43,981 nucleotides of DNA from Desulfuromonadales bacterium. GTDB taxonomy: Bacteria; Desulfobacterota; Desulfuromonadia; Desulfuromonadales; Geopsychrobacteraceae. The notes beneath the pieces are model-generated. The model was not told where the DNA came from and made no database searches. It saw only the letters and a list, made by a program, of their open reading frames with translations. This document shows positions 34,080-41,488 of this stretch, one piece after another. The position numbers were made by a program, and so were the translations under genes. Within the stretch, counting starts at the first letter, position 1, and each line of letters opens with the position of its first letter. The stretch spans positions 1-43,981 of the forward strand of contig JAHYIY010000021.1 in the NCBI GenBank assembly GCA_019429255.1, in the 5' to 3' direction.

Positions 34080-34673
34080 ATGGCAACCTTGTTTATCAAT
34101 CTTTTTTTAAAAATATTTCTGATTTTTACCCCATTCTTTGTCATTTCGGCCTTTTTGTCCCTGACCAAGGACGATTCTCTGGCAGAACGTCGCAGAATTG
34201 CCATCAAAATCGCCATGGCGGTTGCCATTAGCTGCCTGGTGTTGTTCTTTTTCGGTACTTACATCTTCGCCCTGTTCGGTATCACTCTCGATGCTTTTCG
34301 TATCGGTGCCGGAGCAGTGCTGTTCCTCTCCGCCGTTGCGATGATTCAGGGCAAGGCAACGGTGTCGCCACAAACATCAAGGGAAGATGTCGCCGTTGTG
34401 CCCCTGGCCATACCGATTACCGTCGGTCCTGGAACCATCGGAGTCTTGCTGGTCCTGGGGGCGGACCTCGACAGCATCGCAGAAAAAATCGTTGCCGGGC
34501 TGGCTTTATTAAGTGCCGTACTGGTTCTCGGCGGCCTGCTCTTTATTGCCGGACGACTTGAAAAAATCCTTGGTCAACAAGGCTTGACCATCCTGACCAA
34601 GTTGACGGGACTCTTTGTCTCCGCCATTGCGGCGCAGATCTTTTTTACCGGACTGAAAAACTTTTTGAGTTGA
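34080..34673 (+). CDS. MarC/UPF0056 family integral membrane protein
   Basis: A 197-residue protein with six predicted membrane helices. The MarC signature AIPITVGPGTIGVLLVLGA lies in the middle, and the N-terminal FLKIFLIFTPFFVISAFLSL matches the family (usually 195-220 residues). The function is unproven; early links to multiple antibiotic resistance were not confirmed. GGGGTGAG lies 4 bases before the ATG. It converges on pdxH. Confidence 0.9.
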   Translation: MATLFINLFLKIFLIFTPFFVISAFLSLTKDDSLAERRRIAIKIAMAVAISCLVLFFFGTYIFALFGITLDAFRIGAGAVLFLSAVAMIQGKATVSPQTSREDVAVVPLAIPITVGPGTIGVLLVLGADLDSIAEKIVAGLALLSAVLVLGGLLFIAGRLEKILGQQGLTILTKLTGLFVSAIAAQIFFTGLKNFLS

Positions 34674-34690
34674 GGCGGGGTGACCCCGCC
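34674..34690. terminator. Hairpin between convergent marC-like and pdxH genes
   Basis: GGCGGGG and CCCCGCC pair perfectly around TGA, immediately after the marC-like stop. There is no T-run, so it may stabilise 3' ends or act with Rho rather than be a classical terminator. Confidence 0.45.
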
Positions 34691-34716
34691 CCTGCTGACC
34701 CCACTGGCGTGACACA

Positions 34717-35328
34717 TCAGGGGGCCAGGGTTTCCATCACCCAGCGGTTCTCTTTATCACGCCGATAACGCCGCCGGTCATGGAGGCGGTTATCCCCTTC
34801 GCGCCAGAACTCGAACGACTCAGGAACAACCCGATACCCACCCCAGTTCCGGGGGCGCGGCACATCCTTCCTTGCAAACCGCTGCGCCACCGCCGCAAAG
34901 CGTTCAACCAGCTCCGCGCGACCGCTGATCACCCGGCTCTGGGGGGACGCATGCGCTTCCAGCTGGTGGCCGCGGGGCCGGCCGGCGAAATAACGATCCG
35001 ACGTGTCGCCATCCAGTTGTGCCACCGCGCCTTCGATGCGAATCTGGCGGGACAGTTCCGGCCAGTAGAACAGCAGGGCGGCACAGGGATTTTCCTCAAG
35101 ATGCTGCCCCTTGAGGCTGTCATAGCTGGTAAAAAAAACAAAACCACGCTCGTCGCTTCCCCTGAGCAGTACGATGCGTGCCGACGGGATATTGTTGCTG
35201 CTCGAGGTTGCCAGGGTCATCGCATACGGCTGGGCATTTCCGGCCTGCTCCGCCTCCTGCAACCATTGTCTGAACACTCTGAAAGGATCCGGGTCCAGAC
35301 TGTTATGGAACCTCTGCTCGTCACTCAT
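34717..35328 (-). CDS. pdxH: Pyridoxamine/pyridoxine 5'-phosphate oxidase
   Basis: A 203-residue flavin-reductase-fold enzyme of normal length. Clear FMN and substrate motifs are PSARIVLLRGSDERGFVFFT, YWPELSRQIRIEG, RPRGHQLEAHASPQS and the C-terminal RLHDRRRYRR signature. It oxidises PNP and PMP to pyridoxal 5'-phosphate with O2. An oxygen-dependent enzyme in an organism that otherwise looks anaerobic is notable but not rare. Confidence 0.95.
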   Translation of the reverse strand: MSDEQRFHNSLDPDPFRVFRQWLQEAEQAGNAQPYAMTLATSSSNNIPSARIVLLRGSDERGFVFFTSYDSLKGQHLEENPCAALLFYWPELSRQIRIEGAVAQLDGDTSDRYFAGRPRGHQLEAHASPQSRVISGRAELVERFAAVAQRFARKDVPRPRNWGGYRVVPESFEFWREGDNRLHDRRRYRRDKENRWVMETLAP

Positions 35329-35441
35329 TGGCTGGTCTTCTTTCTTGATCAGTCGGTATGTTCAGTTCAATGTCATCCGTGCCGGATTTCTTCTATCTTC
35401 ACCCGATTTTATCGGGTTGTAAATATCCATGTGGCGTTTTA

Positions 35442-35569
35442 AGCTGAGCCATCCAACCTGATGCTTTTTGCCAAAGCATCATCATTTATGGAAACAGATA
35501 TTTCCGGGCGGGTCACCCTGGTGATGCTTTGCGCCGGGGTGCTGGGCTTTGCCCCAGTGAGGCTCAGCT
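35442..35569 (+). promoter_or_regulatory. Structured leader upstream of the FAD oxidoreductase (unassigned)
   Basis: AGCTGAGCC (35442-35450) is exactly complementary to GGCTCAGCT (35561-35569), closing a region that holds a perfect 9-bp hairpin TGATGCTTT/AAAGCATCA (35459-35481) and CTGGG/CCCAG near 35541-35556. The gene's AAGGAG (35582) follows within 15 bases, so the fold could control translation. No known riboswitch consensus fits. Alternatively the region codes for a 45-residue peptide (ATG 35461, stop TGA 35597-35599 overlapping the next ATG) with a hydrophobic stretch VTLVMLCAGVLGFAPV, but no clear Shine-Dalgarno sequence precedes it. Confidence 0.35.
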
Positions 35570-35593
35570 GCGCACAAATGCAAGGAGTACATA

Positions 35594-36721
35594 ATGGCTG
35601 AAGTCGTTGTCGTCGGTGGCGGCTATGCGGGACTGGCCAGCCTTATCAGTCTGGCCGGAAAGGTACCGAAATCACAACTGCACCTGATCGACGCCAATAA
35701 AGAACATTGCAAGATCACCAATCTACACAAGACCTTTGCCAGGCCGGTTGCGGACTTCAACGTCCCCTATGCCCGGTTGGCAGAGCGCTTTGGCTTCATC
35801 TTCCATCAGCAACGACTCCACATTGACAGCAACAGCTTAAAACACTGGCAACAGCAGAAAAAAATTCCTCTAGCTGATGGTGAGCTCGATTTTGACTGGT
35901 TGATTGTCAGCACCGGTGCCGCTTCGTTGATTCCACCCCGAGGTCATCATGTTTACGGACTGGAACACCTGATAGCCGGGCGCGGCCGGGCCTTGCTCGA
36001 TGAGTGGCGTACCCGCGCCGCCTCAGAGGCCCTGAATATTTCTTTTGTCGGTGGCGGCGCCACCGGACTGCAGATATTATTCGAACTGAAAGCACTGCTA
36101 CGCCAGCAGAAAATTGATGCCGGATTGCGCCTGCTCGACATGAACAATCGCACTGTCCCTTTTTTGCCTGAAGGTGCCCACCGCTATATTGTCCGCAAGT
36201 TGCACCGAGAGGGGATCAGCTATCTGCCGGAGACAGAATACCAAGAGCAAACTGACGCTTGCATTATGCTGAAGGAATGCCGCAGCGGCAGGGAGTATCA
36301 GCTGGACTCGGCGGCGACCCTATTGTTTGCCGGCGTCAAGCGACAACCCCTAAGCGTCCCAACCAATACTTTCGGACAAATCGAGATTGAAGGAGAGCTG
36401 CTGCCGGACATCTTCAGCGCCGGCGATTGTTCTGATTACGCCGGCAACGGACTGAACCTGCTTACCGCCCAGGCCGCGATACGCAAGGGCAAGCTGGTGG
36501 CACACAATATCGGCAACCTGCTCGCCGGACGCGGGCTGCGACCCTACCGTTACCAGGAGAAAGGCTATCTGATGAGCCTCGGACCAATCGACGCCATCGG
36601 CTGGATTGGCTTACGCTGCAACCTGGCCAGAGGATTTCCTGCTAATGTCCTGAAAGAGGCAATGGAAAGCCAGTATGATCTGTTTTTAGATGGTGTGGAT
36701 ACTTACGTCGGCTTTCCTTAA
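35594..36721 (+). CDS. FAD-dependent NADH dehydrogenase/sulfide-quinone reductase-like oxidoreductase
   Basis: A 375-residue flavoprotein of the two-dinucleotide-fold type. The FAD motif is VVVVGGGYAGLASL at the very start, the NAD(P)H motif is ISFVGGGATGLQ near residue 152, and IFSAGDCSDYAGNGLNLLTAQ is the second FAD site. The C-terminal segment lacks a clear membrane helix but has an amphipathic region. It resembles NDH-2 and SQR-like proteins; the pair of cysteines needed for sulfide oxidation is not evident, so an NADH:quinone or similar role is more likely. AAGGAG lies 8 bases before the ATG. The C-terminus differs from typical NDH-2 in length. Confidence 0.85.
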   Translation: MAEVVVVGGGYAGLASLISLAGKVPKSQLHLIDANKEHCKITNLHKTFARPVADFNVPYARLAERFGFIFHQQRLHIDSNSLKHWQQQKKIPLADGELDFDWLIVSTGAASLIPPRGHHVYGLEHLIAGRGRALLDEWRTRAASEALNISFVGGGATGLQILFELKALLRQQKIDAGLRLLDMNNRTVPFLPEGAHRYIVRKLHREGISYLPETEYQEQTDACIMLKECRSGREYQLDSAATLLFAGVKRQPLSVPTNTFGQIEIEGELLPDIFSAGDCSDYAGNGLNLLTAQAAIRKGKLVAHNIGNLLAGRGLRPYRYQEKGYLMSLGPIDAIGWIGLRCNLARGFPANVLKEAMESQYDLFLDGVDTYVGFP

Positions 36722-36838
36722 CGTAACCATACCGGGTTGCATGTGGGTTGGCTTAGCGGGAACATCCGGCATCAACCCATGGCGGCAACCACTGTTGTCG
36801 ATGCTGCCCCCCCTGCTCTGGCGTTATCAAACAAAATC

Positions 36839-36993
36839 GTAACTGTTCAGCACCGGATCGGGGATCCTATGCCAAGGAACGCGATTGTTTCCGGTTGGGT
36901 CATCCATGACCGCTTGTTGTCGCCGTCCATGGCGACAAACACCCTTGCCACAGGATCCAAAGGCCCTGCGCAAGGATAGTGCTGAATAGTTAC
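36839..36993 (+). repeat. Complete 155-bp MITE-like repeat (copy C, reference)
   Basis: The left terminus GTAACTGTTCAGCAC and the right terminus GTGCTGAATAGTTAC are inverted repeats with one mismatch. Inside are the hairpins GGTCAT-CC-ATGACC and TTGTCGCC/GGCGACAA. An open frame crosses it but has no start signal and differs between copies, so it is not a gene. The final GTTA of the element overlaps the stop codon of the minus-strand gene at 36990. Confidence 0.9.
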
Positions 36994-37376
36994 ACAAAAT
37001 CAACCTTGACCGTAGCAGCGGTCACCACAAACACCCGCAGATTGTTGCTGTCGGGATCGCAGGGGACAACAAAAAAACCAGGTCGGCCGGGAGCATATCC
37101 CTGGGTATAGCCGATCTGGGTTTCGCCGTCTTTAAACTGAATCTTGATCTTTCTGCCGAGACCGGCGCGCTCAACATCGCTTTTTTCGGTATAGGTTGAA
37201 TTTCCGGACAGATCCTTGACAAAATAAATGGCTTTTAAGTCTTTAACGTTGATCTTTTCCATGGCACCGGTGTCCTGCTTTTTCAGATGAAACACATCTT
37301 TATTGGCGAAAAAATCGGACGTTTCACCCTTGATGATGTCACCACGACTGGAATGAATGACGACCTTGTTGATCAT
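36990..37376 (-). CDS. Small conserved beta-rich protein (DUF6982-like)
   Basis: A 128-residue protein. The pattern VIHSSRGDIIKGETSDFFAN, DLKAIYFVKDLSGN, IQFKDGETQIGYTQGY and GRPGFFVVPCDPDSNNLRVF resembles a family common in deltaproteobacteria, next to PilZ and chemotaxis genes elsewhere; the DUF number is given from memory. AAGGA lies about 10 bases upstream of this ATG; a TTG two codons earlier is possible. Its TAA stop lies inside the terminal repeat of the MITE-like element at 36839-36993, so the last codons were fixed by that insertion. Function unknown. Confidence 0.75.
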   Translation of the reverse strand: MINKVVIHSSRGDIIKGETSDFFANKDVFHLKKQDTGAMEKINVKDLKAIYFVKDLSGNSTYTEKSDVERAGLGRKIKIQFKDGETQIGYTQGYAPGRPGFFVVPCDPDSNNLRVFVVTAATVKVDFV

Positions 37377-37480
37377 GGTCAAAGATCCTTTCTATTGACT
37401 GGCTATCCCCTCACATGACCCATTATAAAGTTATAATGTGCGTAATAACAAGACATTATGATTACTTTCACAATCTTCCC

Positions 37481-37598
37481 GAAACCCGGGGTCAAGTCTT
37501 GCAATCCAGCAAATTACTTTCGAATCGCTTAATCACCCGACTGATCGTTGCGTAATGAACACCCAAAAAGTCCGCTATCTCTTTCTGGGTATATCCGT
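37481..37598 (-). pseudogene. 3' fragment of the RAYT transposase, direct repeat of 37692-37809
   Basis: This 118-base segment copies the left end and last coding bases of the transposase element next to it, with only a few differences (GAATCGCTT against GAGTCCCTT), then diverges after ATATCCGT. It includes the terminus GGGGTCAAGTCTTGCAAT. It marks a second, truncated insertion in tandem. The 93 bases up to the intact element hold a terminator-like hairpin. Confidence 0.8.
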
Positions 37599-37638
37599 CT
37601 CGCGTCAACTATCTTGTCCGGTTGGCGACAATTATGAT

Positions 37639-37663
37639 GGCCGGTTGGTGCGGCCCTTTTTTT
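37639..37663 (+). terminator. Terminator-like hairpin between the two transposase copies
   Basis: GGCCG and CGGCC close a 7-base loop followed by C and seven T on the plus strand. No plus-strand gene ends nearby, so it may be a leftover of the sequence that separated the two insertions. Confidence 0.5.
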
Positions 37664-37696
37664 CAGCATTTAGATGATGTTTTTTGTAAACGAAAC

Positions 37697-38625
37697 CCGG
37701 GGTCAAGTCTTGCAATCCAGCAAATTACTTTCGAGTCCCTTAATCACCCGACTGATCGTTGCGTAATGAACACCCAAAAAGTCCGCTATCTCTTTCTGGG
37801 TATATCCGTGATCTTTGTAGGCCGCATAAATTTTATTGCCCTTTTCCTGGCTGGAAAGGAGCTGTGGCTCCAGCAATAAAAGGTTCAATGACGGTCTTCC
37901 AGCAAAGCGTTCAACTTTTGGTATTTCCATCACCGCTTTTACATCACCAAGGCGCGATTGCATCTGTTCAACAAAATCTTCACGACCAAGAAAAATCCGT
38001 CCAGCCAGTGAACTCCACGGACTGACATCTGCCAATCCTTTGTTGACAAAACGACGGTATCTTAACTGTGCTTCCTCTTTCTGGTCAGCAAACTGTTGCA
38101 GTATCCAATCGACAGTTAGCACCTGTGGAACACAGTTTATCCCGGCGGTAGCCTGATAACTGCTCCACGGCCACTCCTCTGCTGTGCTGGTAAGATGTGC
38201 AGCCACCGGATTCTGAACAATATAGCGACAAAGCTGCAGAAGGTAGCTGTCTTTTTCGATCAGAATCGCTTTAAAGCGACCCTGAAAAAGGTGTCCGACC
38301 AGATCATGCCGGCGGTTGTATTGTTGGGTGTAAACACCATTGAGATGACGCATCCCTTTAGACAGATTTGCCTCGGGAGTTTCAATCATCAGGTGATAAT
38401 GATTGCCCATCAGACAATAAGCATGGCAAAGCCAGCCATAGCGCTGATTGACAAGGTGCAATATTTTCAGAAAAGTATGACGGTCGTTATCGTCAGAAAA
38501 GATTGAACAGCGTCCATTGCCACGGGAAGTGACATGATAGACCGCACCGGGATATTCAATTCGTAATTGTCTGGCCATTGGGTAATCTTATCGAATGATT
38601 GCTGGATTGCAAGACTTGACCCCGG
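37697..38625 (-). mobile_element. RAYT-type transposon with ~27-bp terminal inverted repeats
   Basis: The two ends, 37697-37723 and 38599-38625, are inverted repeats built on GGGGTCAAGTCTTGCAAT followed by CCAGCAA. They enclose the transposase gene, whose last codons and stop lie inside the left repeat. Right next to the right end is the stop codon of a pseudopilin gene. The same terminus recurs at 37481, 40088, 40419, 42605, 43498 and 43923. Confidence 0.8.
37703..38578 (-). CDS. Y1-type (REP-associated tyrosine) transposase
   Basis: A 291-residue RAYT/Y1_Tnp protein. The start MARQLRIEYPGAVYHVTSRGN, the metal-binding LMGNHYHLMIETPEANLSKGM (HxH motif) and the later GHLFQGRFKAILIEKDSYLLQLCRY with the nucleophilic Tyr region are intact. 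The C-terminal ~60 residues form a helix-turn-helix (YTQKEIADFLGVHYATISRV), a common extension in this branch. It acts on single-stranded DNA with short palindromic ends. The gene is complete and may be active, since its own termini are intact. Confidence 0.92.
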   Translation of the reverse strand: MARQLRIEYPGAVYHVTSRGNGRCSIFSDDNDRHTFLKILHLVNQRYGWLCHAYCLMGNHYHLMIETPEANLSKGMRHLNGVYTQQYNRRHDLVGHLFQGRFKAILIEKDSYLLQLCRYIVQNPVAAHLTSTAEEWPWSSYQATAGINCVPQVLTVDWILQQFADQKEEAQLRYRRFVNKGLADVSPWSSLAGRIFLGREDFVEQMQSRLGDVKAVMEIPKVERFAGRPSLNLLLLEPQLLSSQEKGNKIYAAYKDHGYTQKEIADFLGVHYATISRVIKGLESNLLDCKT

Positions 38626-38631
38626 TTCACG

Positions 38632-39147
38632 CTACATCTTCTGCGTTCTGACCCTGCCGGTGTTGGAGATGACAATGTTGATCTGTCTATCGCCGACAGT
38701 CGCTGCGATCGTTCCGTTGGAAACTCCCGGCATAAAACCGCTAGCCATGTATCTGAGCCGATTGCGCACATGGAAATTCCCCTCCATTACTACTGGCCCC
38801 TCAGATCGCCCATACACGCGAAGAATCTGCATTGCCCCGGCATCATCAAGATGGTAAACGATCCATCCCTGCTGCCAGCCCACCGCACCGGTATCGCAGG
38901 TCTGAGCATCATGACTTTTGCAGACAGTCACCAATGTGCCACGGGTAATGGCTTCATTACGGGCGTAATTGAAGCTGGAAACAAGATCATTTACTGCGCT
39001 GCTAACCTGAGAGCCCTGAGCAATCCCACGAAATGCCGGGATAGCAATCACAGCTAAAATCCCCATAATCACCAAAACCGTCAGCACCTCCAGAATGGTG
39101 AATCCTTTGTTATTTTCACAGAAATTGACAAATTTCTCCCTCGCCAT
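38632..39147 (-). CDS. Minor pseudopilin, GspH/FimT family
   Basis: A 171-residue protein with a type III signal: a short leader ending Lys-Gly15, then FTILEVLTVLVIMGILAVIAIPAF, with Glu at mature position 5. A GspH-like globular domain follows, with the Cys pair CKSHDAQTC and the C-terminal beta strands DRQINIVISNTGRVR. It is cleaved by prepilin peptidase and joins a type IV pilus or type II secretion pseudopilus. GGGAGGGG precedes this ATG. It stands alone, without the PilVWX/Y1 genes usual for such clusters. The transposon end lies 6 bases beyond its stop. Confidence 0.88.
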   Translation of the reverse strand: MAREKFVNFCENNKGFTILEVLTVLVIMGILAVIAIPAFRGIAQGSQVSSAVNDLVSSFNYARNEAITRGTLVTVCKSHDAQTCDTGAVGWQQGWIVYHLDDAGAMQILRVYGRSEGPVVMEGNFHVRNRLRYMASGFMPGVSNGTIAATVGDRQINIVISNTGRVRTQKM

Positions 39148-39333
39148 GATGCCCCCCCTCCCGTAGGTAGTTTTTGTCCGGAAACATGATTCATTTCCAT
39201 TCGGATTTTCCGGATGGATGTTTAACACCAGCAGCAACAGTGCTGGTCTTGACACAAAGGAAATCAAAACAGGGGGGGGTATGCGGGTAGAACGGTCTCG
39301 GCAAGGTACCGGTAAAACAATGGAATAGATGAA

Positions 39334-39357
39334 CGAACCAGCCCCCCGCCTGGTTCG
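39334..39357. terminator. 8-bp hairpin between the Ig-repeat gene and the pseudopilin gene
   Basis: CGAACCAG and CTGGTTCG pair perfectly around a C-rich loop, 15 bases after the stop at 39373. No T-run follows on the minus strand, so it is at best a weak terminator. The rest of 39148-39333 has no feature I can name apart from a run of eight G near 39273. Confidence 0.4.
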
Positions 39358-39372
39358 AGATATGGAAGAACG

Positions 39373-40002
39373 TTAGGGTGCTACCACCTCATAGGCCAAC
39401 TGCAGTTCAAAAGATTGCTCGTCCTGACCACCGTGACCATCTTCCACGCTAATAATCACCGGAAAAACGCCCTCCGGCATGGTGTCAAATTTCCACTCTA
39501 TCAAGCCGTTAGAGGCGTTAATAGTCATAGAATCCGGAGCGTTTGCAAGCGTGAATGTCAAGGCATCACCATCGGGATCAACAGCCGTAACCTGATAGAT
39601 AAAACCGGATTCGCTTAATTCTTCAGGTGGTTCAGAGGTGATAACCGGTGGCGCATTGATCGCTTCAAACGTTCGCGAAGCAATTGACGGCAACCGCTCG
39701 CCGGCATAGGTCACCGGAGTGACTTCGACCGCGATCACATCACCCCGTTTTAACAGGTTTCCGGGTAAATGAGCAGACGTCTCGAAAAAGTTTTCTTCTG
39801 CGTTGATCAACCAGCGGTATTCCAACGACACATCCGGCCGGTCCTGAGAAATTCTTGCTTCCACCGTCACACCGGTTGCCGCACTGAATGGCAGCGGGCC
39901 AATGCGAACGGATTCTACCGCCGCCAAAGCTGACAGTGACGATGCTAACAACACAATGCCTATCAGTAGAAGAACTGCTGCTGTTGTCGGTTTCATTTGC
40001 AT
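39373..40002 (-). CDS. Exported Ig/cadherin-like repeat protein
   Basis: A 209-residue protein. A signal peptide (AAVLLLIGIVLLASSLSALA) is followed by two Ig-like halves; the second opens NAPPVITSEPP and contains AVDPDGDALTFTLANAPD and ISVEDGHGGQDE, the same repeat type as in the riboswitch-controlled protein at 16393-19074. It is probably secreted or periplasmic. No strong Shine-Dalgarno sequence is seen; ATG at 40002 or 39996 is possible. It precedes the pseudopilin gene on the same strand by 225 bases and might act with pili, but this is inference. Confidence 0.7.
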   Translation of the reverse strand: MQMKPTTAAVLLLIGIVLLASSLSALAAVESVRIGPLPFSAATGVTVEARISQDRPDVSLEYRWLINAEENFFETSAHLPGNLLKRGDVIAVEVTPVTYAGERLPSIASRTFEAINAPPVITSEPPEELSESGFIYQVTAVDPDGDALTFTLANAPDSMTINASNGLIEWKFDTMPEGVFPVIISVEDGHGGQDEQSFELQLAYEVVAP

Positions 40003-40087
40003 GTCCCGTCGGTGGTTGCAAAGCGAATTATCGGACATTCTAACTGAACCCCATAAAAACATGAATAATAATTTTCACAAACAATTT

Positions 40088-40419
40088 CGGGGTCAAGTCT
40101 TGCAATTCAGCAAATCTCTTTCGACCCTCTTCATTACCTGACCGACGGTTGCATCGGAAATTTCAATTATCAACGGGCAATGAGTATCCATCAAGCAATA
40201 GACACGACAAAACAGCTTCATCGCTTAACCAAGAAGGTGCAATTTTTCCAGAAAAGTATGAAGCAACGCGACAGGCCATCATAATTGTCGCAGAACAATG
40301 GACAATTCCCATTGCTAGGCGAAGTGACACGATAGACAGCAACGCAAGGGTCTATTCGTCATTGTCCTGTCATGTGATATTTTTACTGAATTCTGTTGTA
40401 TTGCAAGACTTGACCCCGG
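40088..40419 (-). mobile_element. Decayed, internally deleted derivative of the RAYT transposon
   Basis: Its ends are the same as those of the intact transposon: GGGGTCAAGTCTTGCAAT at the left and its complement at the right, then GGTTCACG. The left part matches the transposase C-terminal helix-turn-helix region, and the right part matches its N-terminal half (GGTGCAATTTTTCCAGAAAA in both, CGAAGTGACA), but the middle is missing and the frame is broken. It fills the 500 bases before the 40503 gene. I see no other gene there. Confidence 0.75.
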
Positions 40420-40502
40420 TTCACGTAACAGCTTGACAAAAGTCATGTCACAGGCGAGCATAGCTAACCATTTTTGTTTCCTATAAGCCAAAAGAGGTTT
40501 TC

Positions 40503-41285
40503 ATGATGCGTTCATTCATCTTCTTGCTGCTATTTTCCCTGACATCCTGCAATTGTGCTTTGGCAGATCCAATCAAAGTCCTTTTTGATCAGGGACATGG
40601 GCAAGCGTTTACAATTGAGAGGTCCGGCGAATTACAGCTTGACCAGTTCGCTGGCAGACTCCGCGACAACGGCTGGCAAGTTGAAGCAACCAACGCATTG
40701 CTGACCCCGGAGCTGCTGTCTGGAGTTGATGCATTAATTATCTCCGGCGCATTCAAACCTCTCAGCGCAAACGAAATCAATGCTGTCCTTGGTTTCCTTG
40801 AGAACGGCGGGTCTTTAGTAGTAACCCTGCATATTGCTCCCCCGCTGGTGTCATTACTGGATAAACTTGGTGTGACCTCGGCAAATGGTGTCGTGCGAGA
40901 GGGAGACACATCTCAGGTTATCGATGGCGAGCCTCTCAACTTCAACGTATCAAACCTCAAACCGCATCCGTTAAACGCGGGCCTGAGTTACTTTTCACTG
41001 TACGGTGGCTGGCCACTCCGTCCACACCATGAAAGGGCCCAGGTGATTGCCAGCACCAGTCCTACCGCGTGGGTAGACCTGAACCGCGATCAGGTCCTGT
41101 CAGACAAGGATGCTGTACAAGAGTTCGGCGTGTTGGTCACCGGCAACCTTGGCAAAGGAGAATTTGCGGTTTTTGCAGACGATGCCATTTTCCAGAATCG
41201 CTTCCTTAAAGGGGAGAACGAAAAACTTGTCGACAATTTAAGCCGCTGGATGAGTCAAAAGAACGCTACCGCAAAAGGGAAATAA
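40503..41285 (+). CDS. Exported DUF4350/GATase-like protein
   Basis: A 260-residue protein. A signal peptide (FIFLLLFSLTSCNCALAD) could be cut by signal peptidase I after ALA or, less likely, at the lipobox-like LTS-C. The mature part has a class I glutamine-amidotransferase-like alpha/beta fold: VLFDQGHGQAFTIE, DALIISGAFKPLSANEINAV, LENGGSLVVTLHI and FAVFADDAIFQNRF, as in DUF4350 and ThuA-like proteins. A catalytic Cys is not evident, so a binding role is likely. AAGAGG precedes the start weakly. It is transcribed alone beside mobile-element debris. Confidence 0.7.
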   Translation: MMRSFIFLLLFSLTSCNCALADPIKVLFDQGHGQAFTIERSGELQLDQFAGRLRDNGWQVEATNALLTPELLSGVDALIISGAFKPLSANEINAVLGFLENGGSLVVTLHIAPPLVSLLDKLGVTSANGVVREGDTSQVIDGEPLNFNVSNLKPHPLNAGLSYFSLYGGWPLRPHHERAQVIASTSPTAWVDLNRDQVLSDKDAVQEFGVLVTGNLGKGEFAVFADDAIFQNRFLKGENEKLVDNLSRWMSQKNATAKGK

Positions 41286-41352
41286 ACACCGTAACCGTGG
41301 CGAAAGAGATGAAGATACCGGTGATGTCGTTGGTGGTCTGGACGAAGGGCAT
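41266..41352 (-). pseudogene. Possible 3' remnant of an MgtE-like transporter gene
   Basis: On the minus strand the short frame reads MPFVQTTNDITGIFISFATV, then TVFISLLR and a stop. It resembles the C-terminal membrane helix of MgtE-type magnesium transporters (PFVTT-D-x-G-F/I). Nothing upstream continues the homology. It overlaps the end of the 40503 gene. The assignment rests on about 25 residues and is weak. Confidence 0.3.
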
Positions 41353-41473
41353 CAGGGCATATTATCAGGTCGATACAGACAGGCACAAAAGGTCTGGGCC
41401 TTTGTCACCGCGCGATCGCAAAGCAGCTTTTTCAACACTTGATACTTGATCTTTCCCATTCCAGGACATATAG

Positions 41474-41488
41474 TTCCCAATATGGGAA
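41474..41488. promoter_or_regulatory. Palindrome over the start codon of the wHTH-MNT gene (possible autoregulatory operator)
   Basis: TTCCCA-ATA-TGGGAA is a perfect 6-bp palindrome with a 3-base spacer that contains the first base of the ATG at 41482. A further half-site, TTCCCAT, lies at about 41454. The first domain of the encoded protein is a winged helix, so self-repression is plausible, as in many toxin-antitoxin operons. Confidence 0.5.

Noticed and set aside
36737-36979. 80-residue plus-strand open frame with a proline/alanine-rich start
   Set aside because: It runs through the MITE-like repeat; the equivalent frame in other copies differs and there is no ribosome binding site.
37441-37460. 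Possible tandem-repeat or CRISPR-like pattern from repeated GGGGTCAAGTC motifs at the right end
   Set aside because: The copies are in both orientations, irregularly spaced by hundreds of bases, and match transposon ends, so this is not a CRISPR array.
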